Below are positions 1-6,615 of a stretch of DNA of 9,597 nucleotides, piece after piece; positions within the stretch are counted from its first letter, which is position 1, and every line of letters begins with the position of its first letter. A model generated the notes under the pieces. That model was not told the DNA's origin, did no database searches, and saw nothing but the letters and a program-made list of their open reading frames with translations. A program made the translations under genes and the position numbers. The stretch comes from Verrucomicrobiota bacterium (GTDB lineage: Bacteria; Verrucomicrobiota; Verrucomicrobiia; Chthoniobacterales; UBA10450), in the NCBI GenBank assembly GCA_003218525.1, contig QHNU01000023.1:1-9597 (forward strand), given 5' to 3'.

Positions 1-210
1 TAGTAAATCGCTGGTAGAAGGCTGAAAGCCTACTTCTCGCACGCGCGGGAAATGGGGCAGCTTGAGAATTAATTAGCCAGACATTTGGCGGTTCGTGCAC
101 AACCGTGGGTCTGCGCAGGTTGACCCTGAGCAGCTAAGGGTGCGCTTAGCTGAGCGCGAAGCTGACGGAAAGGAATACTCCCGATATAAAAAGAGCATCG
201 GACATATAAT
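1..210. other. Left-edge stretch without a recognisable gene
   Basis: No convincing gene was found here. A plus-strand frame starting with GTG at 95 stays open to 304, but its second half runs antisense through the DUF2231 gene and its first half matches nothing I recognise. The stretch lies downstream of the minus-strand DUF2231 gene and contains a strong hairpin at 131-152 (listed separately). There is also a short one at 19-31 (AGGCT, 3-base loop, AGCCT). It could be an intergenic tail or the degraded end of a gene that lies outside the window. Confidence 0.5.
131..152 (-). terminator. Perfect 8-bp hairpin downstream of the DUF2231 gene, possible terminator
   Basis: CAGCTAAG (131-138), a 6-base loop, and CTTAGCTG (145-152) form a perfect stem. 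It sits about 60 bases past the stop of the minus-strand DUF2231 gene, where the end of that operon's transcript is expected. No T-run follows on either strand, so it is not a classical intrinsic terminator. It could instead act as a 3' stability structure or be incidental. Confidence 0.35.
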
Positions 211-663
211 TCAGGTCGCTCCGCTCTCTACGCCGCTAACGAAGCCGCCCAGATGTCCGGCGATTGCAATTAACAACACCGTGGCAAGTGCAAGAGCGAT
301 ATAAGTGATGCCGGGTGTTCGGTGGGGAAGTTTCCGCTGGCGGAAGCGCCACGCGCAAAGGAGCCAAATCATTCCGCTGGCTGATAGCGCGAAGACCAAA
401 TGCAGGAGCAAGTTTCCTTTAAGTTTTGCACCCTCCAATTGCCACTGCCATGCGGTCAACCCGCTAGCAATCGCAACTGGCGCCGTGAGTGCTGCCGCCA
501 CAAGATTATAGTATGCGGCCTTCAACATCGTTGGATTGCTTCTCCAAATCGCGAGCAGATCAAACACCACGCTGATGATGAAGAGCGCGATCGGAAAATG
601 AATTACTACCGGGTGTTGCGCGTGTTTTGCAAGCAGGGCAGCTTTTAAATCAAACGGGCTCAT
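211..663 (-). CDS. DUF2231 family integral membrane protein
   Basis: A 150-residue membrane protein of the DUF2231 family. The signature is the N-terminal HPVVIHFPIAL segment (about residues 17-27), which enters the first transmembrane helix and carries the histidines typical of the family. Three more hydrophobic segments follow (about 47-71, 84-105 and 119-143), giving the usual four-helix size. The biochemical role of the family is not settled; members often lie beside copper or redox proteins, as here. The ATG at 663 has AGGA four bases upstream. It is the last gene of a minus-strand set, 23 bases after the secreted-protein gene and behind the cupredoxin, so a membrane or redox role is a reasonable inference. 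Family assignment is fairly sure; function is unknown. Confidence 0.85.
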   Translation of the reverse strand: MSPFDLKAALLAKHAQHPVVIHFPIALFIISVVFDLLAIWRSNPTMLKAAYYNLVAAALTAPVAIASGLTAWQWQLEGAKLKGNLLLHLVFALSASGMIWLLCAWRFRQRKLPHRTPGITYIALALATVLLIAIAGHLGGFVSGVESGAT

Positions 664-686
664 GCGATCCTTAGTAAAGCCAGCCG

Positions 687-1157
687 TCAGTTTCGCACTA
701 ACCCCCCTAGTGTGCGCGCTTGCCTGAGATCCAGGTCGAGAACCCTTCGCTGGCCCGCCTTGATGGCAACGGGCAGGCGGATATATCCGTCCTTCTCCGA
801 TCGAGCAACGACCATGTAAGATCCAACCGGCAACGGTACAACCTCGGGAATTTCATCGTCCGCGAGATGTTGGCTTGTGACATTTTTAAACAATTTTCCG
901 TCAGTCGTATAGATGGCGAAAAAGCTGTGCGGGAAGTACCACGCGTTGCCATCGTTGAATTCATCGGCCGTTAAATAGACCGTTAGATACCCTCGGGACG
1001 ACCCGGCAGGATAATCCGAGCCTCCCGGCCTTATCAGCCCGCAAAATAGCGGATTTCTATCTCCTGCTTGCGCAATGGTTGAACTGCCAATGGTCAAGAA
1101 CAGTGGAATAATCAATGGCGCGGTCTTCCACAACATTGAAGCGAGTACTGATTTCAT
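687..1157 (-). CDS. Secreted protein of unknown function, beta-sandwich-like
   Basis: A 156-residue protein I cannot assign to a named family. The N-terminus is a clear signal peptide: a basic start (MKS), a hydrophobic core around residues 13-25, and an AQA-G cleavage site near residues 29-32. The mature part alternates short hydrophobic beta-like stretches with turns. It contains a segment ending in PLPVGSYMVVARSEKDGYIR followed by an xLPVAIKAGQ-type strand, which resembles the small carboxypeptidase-regulatory-like folds of envelope proteins; that fold call is inference. It has a single cysteine in the mature part. The start lies 17 bases after the cupredoxin stop and has no good Shine-Dalgarno, suggesting translational coupling. 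Its place between a copper protein and a DUF2231 membrane protein hints at an envelope role with them. Confidence 0.75.
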   Translation of the reverse strand: MKSVLASMLWKTAPLIIPLFLTIGSSTIAQAGDRNPLFCGLIRPGGSDYPAGSSRGYLTVYLTADEFNDGNAWYFPHSFFAIYTTDGKLFKNVTSQHLADDEIPEVVPLPVGSYMVVARSEKDGYIRLPVAIKAGQRRVLDLDLRQARTLGGLVRN

Positions 1158-1174
1158 ATCTAAAGTGGTTGGCG

Positions 1175-1605
1175 TTAGTTAACGATGATCTTTCCAGTCA
1201 TCCGATGATGTATGGAACAGAAGTAAGAGTAAGTTCCTGTGGTCGCGAAGGTGTTGGAAAAGCGCTCTCCCGTCTTCAATACCGGCGACTTCTTGAACTG
1301 ATTGTCGGCGCTCGTCACTGTGGAGCTACGTTGTCGTGGTTAGTCCAGGTCACCGTGGCGCCCACGGGTACGGCCAAAGTTTGGGGTGAAAAACTAAAGT
1401 TATCGATGGCAACTTCAGTCTTTGTAGCTTTGGAAGGAGCTGACTCTCTGGTTTCGGCGTTTTTGCCGTGCGTGCTACTCAGAAACGCCAGAGCAACGAA
1501 CATGACAAACGCCAGGGTCCCTGTATTTACGTGTCTCAGAAATGGCGACAACACGGTTACGCATTTGGTGGTGTGTTTTTGACGGTGAACAGGAGAAGCT
1601 GACAT
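1175..1605 (-). pseudogene. Cupredoxin (plastocyanin/amicyanin-like copper protein), frameshifted
   Basis: A type I copper electron-transfer protein of the periplasm, split between two frames. From the ATG at 1605 the frame gives an N-terminal membrane or signal segment (LAFVMFVALAFLSS) and then the first cupredoxin strands, ending VPVGATVTWTNHDNVAPQ at a TGA (1315-1317). The neighbouring frame continues the fold without a gap: TVTSADNQFKK, then GTYSYFCSIHHRMTGKIIV, ending at a TAA (1175-1177). That part holds the Cys-x2-His-x2-Met copper ligands. The junction near 1318-1326 is exactly where the first ligand His of the usual PHTVTS motif should be. The defect is a net loss of one base, either a single deletion or a 4-base CACA slip. 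It may be a true mutation or a sequence error. The start at 1605 fits the promoter found at 1669-1696; an upstream ATG at 1767 does not. Confidence 0.85.
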
Positions 1606-1668
1606 AAACTGGGTTTTTCTATGCTTCGGTTTCACTAAATGGGCGATTGGTAAATTGCTTTCACTTAT

Positions 1669-1696
1669 CCATACCTTTTTGGGCTGGTGATATTCC
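1669..1696 (-). promoter_or_regulatory. Putative ECF-type promoter of the cupredoxin operon
   Basis: On the minus strand GGAATAT (1696-1690) is followed by exactly 15 bases and then GTATGG (1674-1669). The layout matches E. coli sigma-E promoters (GGAACTT-N15/16-GTCTAA) and the other two sites in this window. Transcription would start near 1662, about 55 bases before the cupredoxin ATG. This explains the 270-base gap after the anti-sigma gene. It is seen by eye and untested. Confidence 0.45.
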
Positions 1697-1847
1697 CGCG
1701 CCGTTAATTGATGTTCCACCAGAATGCGGCCGCCGCCCGCACAAAGCGCTGAAGTTTGGCGACGCAATAAGCGTGAACCGCCACCAGAGAAAGGAGTGAG
1801 CGCTGTTATCCGAATGCGGACCTAAACGCTCTCAACAAGCTAAAGCC

Positions 1848-1869
1848 TTGTCTGTGACAAAGCCTTTGT
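1848..1869. repeat. Two overlapping, mutually exclusive hairpins after the anti-sigma gene
   Basis: TTGTC-TGT-GACAA (1848-1860) and ACAAA-GCC-TTTGT (1857-1869) share the ACAA bases, so only one can form at a time. They lie just past the minus-strand stop of the anti-sigma gene (1876). They also sit in a direct repeat, with AAAGCCTT occurring twice (1842-1849 and 1859-1866). No T-run follows, so a terminator role is only possible. Confidence 0.3.
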
Positions 1870-1875
1870 TCGTCG

Positions 1876-2706
1876 TCAATGGTGCGACGTTTGTCCTTCG
1901 AACTGCTGCTTAAAAGTCTGCAAATCGTTAGCGTTAACGTCGGAAACAGCCCAGTAGTTAAAGTCCGAATCAGCCCAATGGAGAAGCTGATAGCCTTGGC
2001 GCGATATCGCGTTCATGGCTCTGCTCGCATTCGATTCTGCCGGCCAAACAAACAGGTTAATGAAATGTTTTCGCCTTTGGTAAATCAACGCCACCACCGG
2101 CCTCTGATCGAGATAATCGAGGCGGCCACCAACCAAAGGAAACCCTTCGCTGGAAAGGTCGACTACCGGAGGTGCAAAATCGACCTTTGTGTCCAACCAT
2201 GGTTTCACGGTGTGCTGGTCGGAGGAAGCGACGTCAGTGAGGTGATTTGCCATCAGCGAACGCACATGACTGGCGATGAGTTGCGTGGCTAAGAATTGAT
2301 CGCGCTCAGGTCGCTGCAATCGGGGCACCAAATTCAAAGCCACGACCGCAGCGAGAATGACCGCCGCGGCGAGACCGAGCCAGTTCCATGGTGTCCCGAA
2401 AAGAACAGTCCGCCGCTCTAGCTGCTTTCTTGGGACCAGGAGCTGAGCACCTCGCGTAAAAGTGCGCGTAGGCCGTTCGGCGACCTCTTCTCGTAAAGAG
2501 GATTGAATTCGATCACGTAATCCCGCGGGCGCCTTATAATAGGGAGTTGCGTTGCCGATGGCGCGAATTAGCGAACCATGCGTTTCGTAAACTTCATCAC
2601 AGTTAGGGCAGTCCCGCAAGTGCCGTTCGAGTGTCTGGCTAGTAATCGGATCGAGTTCGCCATCCAAATAACCATCCATCAGTTTTATAGCTTCTTCGCA
2701 GTTCAT
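1876..2706 (-). CDS. Membrane-bound zinc-finger anti-sigma factor
   Basis: Holds the ECF sigma factor encoded just upstream inactive at the membrane. The N-terminal cytoplasmic domain is a classical ZAS module: NCEEAIKLMDGYLDGEL, then HLRDCPNC, giving the His-x3-Cys-x2-Cys zinc site at about residues 29-36. A transmembrane helix follows (WLGLAAAVILAAVVALNLV, about 108-126). The C-terminal periplasmic domain of about 150 residues, with GGRLDYLDQRPVVALIYQ and KHFINLFVWP, is a form common in RsiW-like anti-sigma factors. Of the two possible ATGs, the one at 2706 is preferred: AAGGAG at 2720-2715 lies 8 bases from it but only 2 bases from the ATG at 2712, which overlaps the sigma stop as ATGA. 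The signal sensed by the periplasmic part cannot be read from the sequence. Confidence 0.9.
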   Translation of the reverse strand: MNCEEAIKLMDGYLDGELDPITSQTLERHLRDCPNCDEVYETHGSLIRAIGNATPYYKAPAGLRDRIQSSLREEVAERPTRTFTRGAQLLVPRKQLERRTVLFGTPWNWLGLAAAVILAAVVALNLVPRLQRPERDQFLATQLIASHVRSLMANHLTDVASSDQHTVKPWLDTKVDFAPPVVDLSSEGFPLVGGRLDYLDQRPVVALIYQRRKHFINLFVWPAESNASRAMNAISRQGYQLLHWADSDFNYWAVSDVNANDLQTFKQQFEGQTSHH

Positions 2707-2708
2707 CT

Positions 2709-3338
2709 TCATTTCTCCTTACCGATGTGAGCCGCCAAACATTCCCTGAGCTTGGCTCGCGCGCGGGCGAGCCGCGACATCACCGTCCCTGGCGGAACTT
2801 GCGTGATGTCGGCGATTTCCTTGTAGGAGAGACCTTCCTGGTGTCGTAGCGTCAAGATCTCACGGAATTCGGCAGGCAATTCATCTATAGCTTCTCTCAT
2901 CAGCTTCGCGTCCTCGTTATGCTCCAGAATCGCTGCCGGAGTAAGGGACTCCTGCCCAGAAGCGTGTATCTCTTCATCGAAAGTTGTTGTCAGATCGACT
3001 GCGTGGTTTTTCTTAAGCAACGTGTAAGACGTGTTTCGGACTATAGTCAGCAACCAGGCCCGTCCGTTGGAACCATGGAATCCGTTGAACGATTTGAACG
3101 CACGCAAATACGCCTCCTGAACCACATCCTGCGCATCCTCGTCATTGCGAAGCAGCCATCTGGCTAAATTGTGCGCGGCATCAAGATGAGGCAGTATCAT
3201 CGCTTCAAAAGATGCTAGGTTCTTTTGCTCAGCGGGGCTCTCTTCGCGCCCTTTGACTACGACGAACTTCACGGTCTTCTGATCCGATTCGAAATCTTCG
3301 GTTTCGGAAGCATGTTCCGCTTTCAAAGGCAAAGCCAT
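2709..3338 (-). CDS. ECF sigma factor (sigma-70 family, RpoE-like)
   Basis: An alternative sigma factor that directs RNA polymerase to its own set of promoters. From the ATG at 3338 it is 209 residues. Region 2 (about 44-110) includes DEDAQDVVQEAYLRAFKSF and a WLLTIVRN segment. Region 4 (about 150-203) includes LPAEFREILTLRHQEGLSYK and GTVMSRLARARAKL, the helix-turn-helix that reads the -35 element. The roughly 43-residue N-terminal extension is longer than usual. An in-frame ATG at 3416 would add 26 residues, but it lies between the -35 and -10 of the promoter seen at 3405-3432, so it would not be in that transcript. The gene ends two bases before the anti-sigma start, the usual coupled sigma/anti-sigma pair. 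Its likely targets are its own promoter and two others here. Confidence 0.92.
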   Translation of the reverse strand: MALPLKAEHASETEDFESDQKTVKFVVVKGREESPAEQKNLASFEAMILPHLDAAHNLARWLLRNDEDAQDVVQEAYLRAFKSFNGFHGSNGRAWLLTIVRNTSYTLLKKNHAVDLTTTFDEEIHASGQESLTPAAILEHNEDAKLMREAIDELPAEFREILTLRHQEGLSYKEIADITQVPPGTVMSRLARARAKLRECLAAHIGKEK

Positions 3339-3404
3339 AGCGATTTTCGAGAGCTCATATTTGGGCACGGCACAGTACGTCCAGGCGCCTTGCCCTTTGT
3401 CTAA

Positions 3405-3432
3405 TAAGACTGGCATTTCCCAGTTTTATTCC
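3405..3432 (-). promoter_or_regulatory. Putative autoregulated ECF promoter of the sigma gene
   Basis: On the minus strand GGAATAA (3432-3426), 15 bases, then GTCTTA (3410-3405). It is the best match of the three to E. coli sigma-E promoters (GGAACTT-N15/16-GTCTAA). Transcription is expected near 3398, leaving about 60 bases of leader before the ATG at 3338. ECF factors commonly drive their own operon, so position and sequence agree. Confidence 0.6.
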
Positions 3433-3513
3433 ATCCTCGCAAGAAAGAGACTGCGCAGAGACGGACCATCTCATAGACACCGGCGACCAAACGATGCCAG
3501 ACATCATTCTCGG

Positions 3514-3541
3514 GGAATAAATGTCCGCCTGAACAGTATGA
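3514..3541 (+). promoter_or_regulatory. Putative ECF-type promoter of tatA-ndh
   Basis: GGAATAA (3514-3520), 15 bases, then GTATGA (3536-3541) on the plus strand, divergent from the sigma promoter and with identical spacing. The -10 is weaker than at the sigma promoter but shares GTATG with the cupredoxin site. The expected transcript start is near 3549, which fits the tatA ATG at 3596 and rules out the in-frame ATG at 3542. Confidence 0.45.
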
Positions 3542-3595
3542 GTGGGCACAGATTGTTCAACCAAACGCCGAATAACTGAGGAAACATCGACTCTT

Positions 3596-3841
3596 ATGCC
3601 TACAACAATTGCCAGTCTCCTGAATTTCGCGGGGGCGGACATGATAGTAATCCTTCTCATCGTGTTGCTCCTGTTCGGCGCGAAGAAGCTGCCTGAGCTC
3701 GCCCGAGGCATGGGTCGGGCGGTAAAGGAGTTCGGCGCAGCTCGAGATGAGATCGAGCGCGAGTTACGTCAGTCCGGCCCCAGCGAAGTAGCTCAGCCAA
3801 AACTACTCGACACAGCAAACAAGCAGACATCCCCGCCGTAA
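3596..3841 (+). CDS. tatA: Twin-arginine translocase subunit TatA/TatE
   Basis: The pore-forming small subunit of the Tat system, which exports folded, often cofactor-bearing proteins across the inner membrane. From the ATG at 3596 it is 81 residues, a usual TatA length. It has a short periplasmic N-terminus, one transmembrane helix (MIVILLIVLLLFG, about 16-28), the hallmark hinge FGAKKLPELARGMG, a charged amphipathic helix (AVKEFGAARDEIERELR) and a loose polar tail. GAGGA at 3578-3582 lies 13 bases before the ATG, a little far. It could also be called TatB, but the FG hinge and short tail favour TatA. No tatC or tatB lies in the window, so it must work with partners encoded elsewhere. ndh follows 39 bases later, probably in one transcript. 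Confidence 0.9.
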   Translation: MPTTIASLLNFAGADMIVILLIVLLLFGAKKLPELARGMGRAVKEFGAARDEIERELRQSGPSEVAQPKLLDTANKQTSPP

Positions 3842-3880
3842 TTCCGGCGCTACCCACAAAGCGAGGCTCGAAGGAACGCA

Positions 3881-5284
3881 ATGATCGATCGCTCACCCGA
3901 TAAGTCTCGAAAAAAACGAATCGTCATTCTGGGCGGTGGTTTCGGCGGGGTTTATGCGGCCATTCATCTTGAGAGATTGCTAGCCCGAGACAGTGCGGTG
4001 GAGATTTGCCTGGTTAGCCAGGATAATTTCTTCTTGTTCACGCCGATGCTTCATGAGGTAGCGGCGAGCGACCTAGACATCACTAATATTGTAAATCCCC
4101 TCCGGAAATTACTTCGTAAAACTGAGGTACTGGTGGGCGAGGTGAACCGAATCGACCTCCCAAACAAGCAAATCGTGATTTCACATGGTTATCGCAACCA
4201 CTCCCTCCAGATCGACTATGACCATCTGGTCATTGCATTAGGATCGATCACCAACTTTTACGACATCCCCGGTCTCGCCGATCTGGCCGTGCCAATGAAA
4301 TCGCTTCACGATGCCATTCAGTTGCGCGCTCAAATCATTCGACATTTGGAAGAGGCGAATTCCAATAGTGCCGACCGGCAAGCGTTGCTCACTTTCGTCG
4401 TGGCGGGTGGTGGCTTCGCCGGCGTCGAGACAGTTGCGGCCGTAAATGACTTCGTGCGGGAAGCGCTGCCGTTCTACCCCAATCTGAGGGAAAGTATGTT
4501 GCGAGTGATACTGGCGCATTCTGGCTCGGTTATCCTGCCAGAACTAGGTGAAGATCTGGGCCGACACACGCAAAAGGTACTGGCGCGGCGCCGGGTTAGA
4601 ATTCTGCTTAACACCCGCGTTAAGAGTGTGACAGAGAACAAGGTCTTTTTAGCCTACAGGGCCCCAATTCCATGCAGCACTTTGGTGTGGACAGCTGGGA
4701 CTGTGCCCAGTCCGCTCATCTCTCCGCTCCCTTGCGCCAAGGAACGAGGCCGAATCGTAGTAAACCACTTTTTGCAAGTCTCCGATTGGCCCGATGTCTG
4801 GGCCGTGGGCGATTGTGCATTTGTGCCAGACATCAGAAATCCGGGGAAGGCTCATCCCCCAACCGCGCAACATGCCATACGCGAGGGCAGGGTTGTGGCG
4901 CAAAATATTGCGGCAGCACTCTTAGGTCGCCCTCTAAAATCATTTTCGTTCAAGACCATCGGTTTGCTGGCCTCAATCGGTCGTCGGGCGGGCGTGGCGC
5001 GGATTTTTGGTTTCAATTTCTCCGGCTTCTTCGCCTGGTGGATGTGGCGGACGATTTATCTGAGCAAACTACCCGGGTTGGATAAAAAGGTTCGCGTCGC
5101 ATTCGACTGGACACTTGACCTTCTTTTTCCCAAGGACGTGTGCGCAGTATACGAGCCGCCGCACCGTCGAGATTTCCCTTGGAAACACGCTAAGGACGTG
5201 GTTGGAGATAATGGTCAGTCCCCAGCAGGTACGCCTCAGACAATCCCGGCGCCTCATTTCTCCGCGCGTTCGCTTTCGCCCTGA
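3881..5284 (+). CDS. ndh: Type II NADH dehydrogenase (NADH:quinone oxidoreductase, FAD)
   Basis: Oxidises NADH and reduces membrane quinone without pumping protons, feeding the respiratory chain from the inner face of the membrane. The 467 residues show the two-dinucleotide-fold layout of NDH-2. The FAD site is GGGFGG at residues 18-23, the NADH site is AGGGFAGVE at 175-183, and the second FAD contact is AVGDCA near 308-313. TAQHAIREG at 328-336 is the family's quinone/FAD-side motif. The C-terminal part, with a hydrophobic stretch around GFFAWWMWRTIYL, is the usual membrane-binding region; the last 40 or so residues look disordered. AAGGA five bases before the ATG supports the start. It probably shares a transcript with tatA. 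Carotenoid-type or sulfide:quinone oxidoreductases are relatives, but the motifs favour NDH-2. Confidence 0.92.
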   Translation: MIDRSPDKSRKKRIVILGGGFGGVYAAIHLERLLARDSAVEICLVSQDNFFLFTPMLHEVAASDLDITNIVNPLRKLLRKTEVLVGEVNRIDLPNKQIVISHGYRNHSLQIDYDHLVIALGSITNFYDIPGLADLAVPMKSLHDAIQLRAQIIRHLEEANSNSADRQALLTFVVAGGGFAGVETVAAVNDFVREALPFYPNLRESMLRVILAHSGSVILPELGEDLGRHTQKVLARRRVRILLNTRVKSVTENKVFLAYRAPIPCSTLVWTAGTVPSPLISPLPCAKERGRIVVNHFLQVSDWPDVWAVGDCAFVPDIRNPGKAHPPTAQHAIREGRVVAQNIAAALLGRPLKSFSFKTIGLLASIGRRAGVARIFGFNFSGFFAWWMWRTIYLSKLPGLDKKVRVAFDWTLDLLFPKDVCAVYEPPHRRDFPWKHAKDVVGDNGQSPAGTPQTIPAPHFSARSLSP

Positions 5285-5311
5285 GCGGATGGTGGCAAAT
5301 CGTCGATTAAT

Positions 5312-5713
5312 TTAAGCAGCAATATCAACAAGTTGCCACGCGCGCTGATGCACCGTGGGCCCGGGAATTTCAACGACGAACCCGACAATCCGGACAACGT
5401 CATGCGTAGTGCCGGGCCGGAAGATCGAAACTCTCTCGGCGTGCACCCACTGCGCGCCGGAATCGCCCCGCACGATGCGGAACTCAGTCGTTTTGTGCTC
5501 GGGACAATCCGGCCGGAACGGCTCCATCGCGATCTCGTAAAAAGCGCGGCGATCCTCCGGATGCACGCACCGCAAGAGCAAATGGAATTCAGCGGGAACA
5601 TCGCGCTCAACTCCGAGGATATGCCTTAACTCGTACGACCAATATTGTTCGCCGGTGTCAAAATTAACGTCGAAGAGTCCGACTTCTTCTGTCCTCCAGA
5701 GTTTCATTTCCAT
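5312..5713 (-). CDS. Standalone PAS-domain protein
   Basis: A 133-residue protein made of one PAS domain of the PAS_3 type. It has an N-terminal GLFDVNFDTGEQYWSYELRH strand-turn region, then VHPEDRRAFYEIAM, then a PAC-like end (TEFRIVRGDSGAQWVHAERV and VRIVGFVVEI). Where most PAS proteins continue with a DITERK linker into a kinase or cyclase, this one stops about 20 residues later, so no output domain is encoded. It could be a free sensor that binds a partner, or the remnant of a larger signalling gene; no further coding part is visible downstream. AGAGGG six bases before the ATG at 5713 supports this start. It converges with ndh, with 27 bases between the stops. The ligand cannot be inferred. 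Confidence 0.85.
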   Translation of the reverse strand: MEMKLWRTEEVGLFDVNFDTGEQYWSYELRHILGVERDVPAEFHLLLRCVHPEDRRAFYEIAMEPFRPDCPEHKTTEFRIVRGDSGAQWVHAERVSIFRPGTTHDVVRIVGFVVEIPGPTVHQRAWQLVDIAA

Positions 5714-6095
5714 CTGTTTCCCTCTTTTAGTGGTTGCGCCTGCACGGGAGGAGATCTGTTTGCATTTTCGCTGGAACAGACGTGCTGTGTGTTACTGGAG
5801 ACATCTGCCGGCCCAAATCGGTTACACTCGAGTGCGAACATTTTCTCCGAGCTCGCCACAGGACCGAGTCCGTGTCGCCACAACGACCGGACCGGAGTGG
5901 CAGAACGAGCCGTCGCTTGTGAATTTGAGATATCAATTCGCCAAGTCCGGACATTAAATCCCACCGTACGGGCGGATCGAAGTGCTCGCTTCGGGCGCCG
6001 GATGACGTTATTGTTCGAATCGTTCGCGCCCGACCTTTTCTCGACGTAATTTGATGCCTTTACGCGTCAGATTTTGACGGATTAAACTTCAGGGC
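5714..6095. other. 382-base intergenic region between divergent genes
   Basis: It separates the minus-strand PAS gene from the plus-strand SnoaL-like gene, so promoters for both should lie here. Several frames are open on both strands, but their translations are arginine- and serine-rich and resemble nothing known, as expected for shadow frames. I see no convincing -35/-10 pair, tRNA or mobile element. One small inverted repeat (CGAAG/CTTCG around 5979-5994) is too weak to name. Confidence 0.55.
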
Positions 6096-6614
6096 ATGGA
6101 AACGAATTTAACACAACTCGTTTCTGATCGACTCGAAATTGCGGATACGCTGCATCGCTACGCGTTTGGCCTCGATCACAACGACGCAGAAGCGCTGGCT
6201 TCGGCGTTCACTCAAGACTGCACCTTCGATTTCACGCCAGCAGGCGTGAAGTTAGGGCTACGATTCCCAAAGCTAAGCGGCCGTGACACCGTGGTGAAAT
6301 CCCTCATTTCGCTTCTTGGTCCGCTCGATACCAGCCACGTCGTTAGTAATCTACAGGTCAGAATCAGTGGCGATTCAGCCACGGCGCAGGCATACATCAT
6401 GGCCCAACATTTCATGCCGGGCGACGGTCCACGGCGCGGGACGGAGAACGCGCTCTTGATGAACCGTTATCATTGCGAGCTAGTCCGGGATGGCCCGAAA
6501 TGGCGCCTAAGGAGGGTGAAAATCGACAATGCATGGGCGGAAGGTGATCCGGAGATTCTCAACGCGCTGGCAACGCATCGCGTCCTTGTAACCAAGGCGA
6601 AGGAGGCGAAGTAA
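6096..6614 (+). CDS. SnoaL-like protein (NTF2-like fold)
   Basis: A 172-residue cytoplasmic protein of the NTF2/SnoaL-like superfamily, a cone-shaped fold used by small dehydratases, isomerases and ligand-binding proteins. Visible features are the N-terminal helices (DRLEIADTLHRYAFGLDHND) and the AEALASAFTQDCTFDFTPAG segment, in which the family's acidic pocket residue sits. A central SHVVSNLQVRISGDSATAQA strand pair and a C-terminal WRLRRVKIDNAWAEGD strand follow. These match SnoaL_4-type domains such as steroid or bile-acid dehydratase relatives, but the substrate cannot be told. The length is normal. The ribosome-binding site is poor: AGGG ends one base before the ATG at 6096, and there is no better in-frame start. 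It appears to be a single-gene unit, followed by a strongly self-complementary stretch. Confidence 0.85.
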   Translation: METNLTQLVSDRLEIADTLHRYAFGLDHNDAEALASAFTQDCTFDFTPAGVKLGLRFPKLSGRDTVVKSLISLLGPLDTSHVVSNLQVRISGDSATAQAYIMAQHFMPGDGPRRGTENALLMNRYHCELVRDGPKWRLRRVKIDNAWAEGDPEILNALATHRVLVTKAKEAK

Positions 6615-6615
6615 A

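Noticed and set aside
173..200. A fourth GGAAT-type promoter on the plus strand
   Set aside because: After GGAATAC and 15 bases the sequence is AGCATC, without the GT(C/A)T core, and no plus-strand gene follows.
95..304. Plus-strand frame of 69 residues starting with GTG
   Set aside because: More than a third of it is antisense to the DUF2231 gene, and the first part matches no family I know and has no ribosome-binding site.
1115..1582. Plus-strand frame of 155 residues opposite the cupredoxin
   Set aside because: The opposite strand encodes a clear cupredoxin in two frames; this translation has no recognisable features.
3339..3416. 26-residue N-terminal extension of the sigma factor from the ATG at 3416
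   Set aside because: That ATG lies between the -35 and -10 of the likely promoter, so it would not be transcribed from it, and the added residues look unlike sigma sequence.
3542..3595. 18-residue extension of TatA from the ATG at 3542
   Set aside because: It abuts the putative -10 and would put a charged segment before the periplasmic N-terminus of TatA.
5645..6049. Plus-strand frame of 134 residues between the PAS and SnoaL-like genes
   Set aside because: It begins antisense to the PAS gene, its composition is that of a shadow frame, and it has no family signature.
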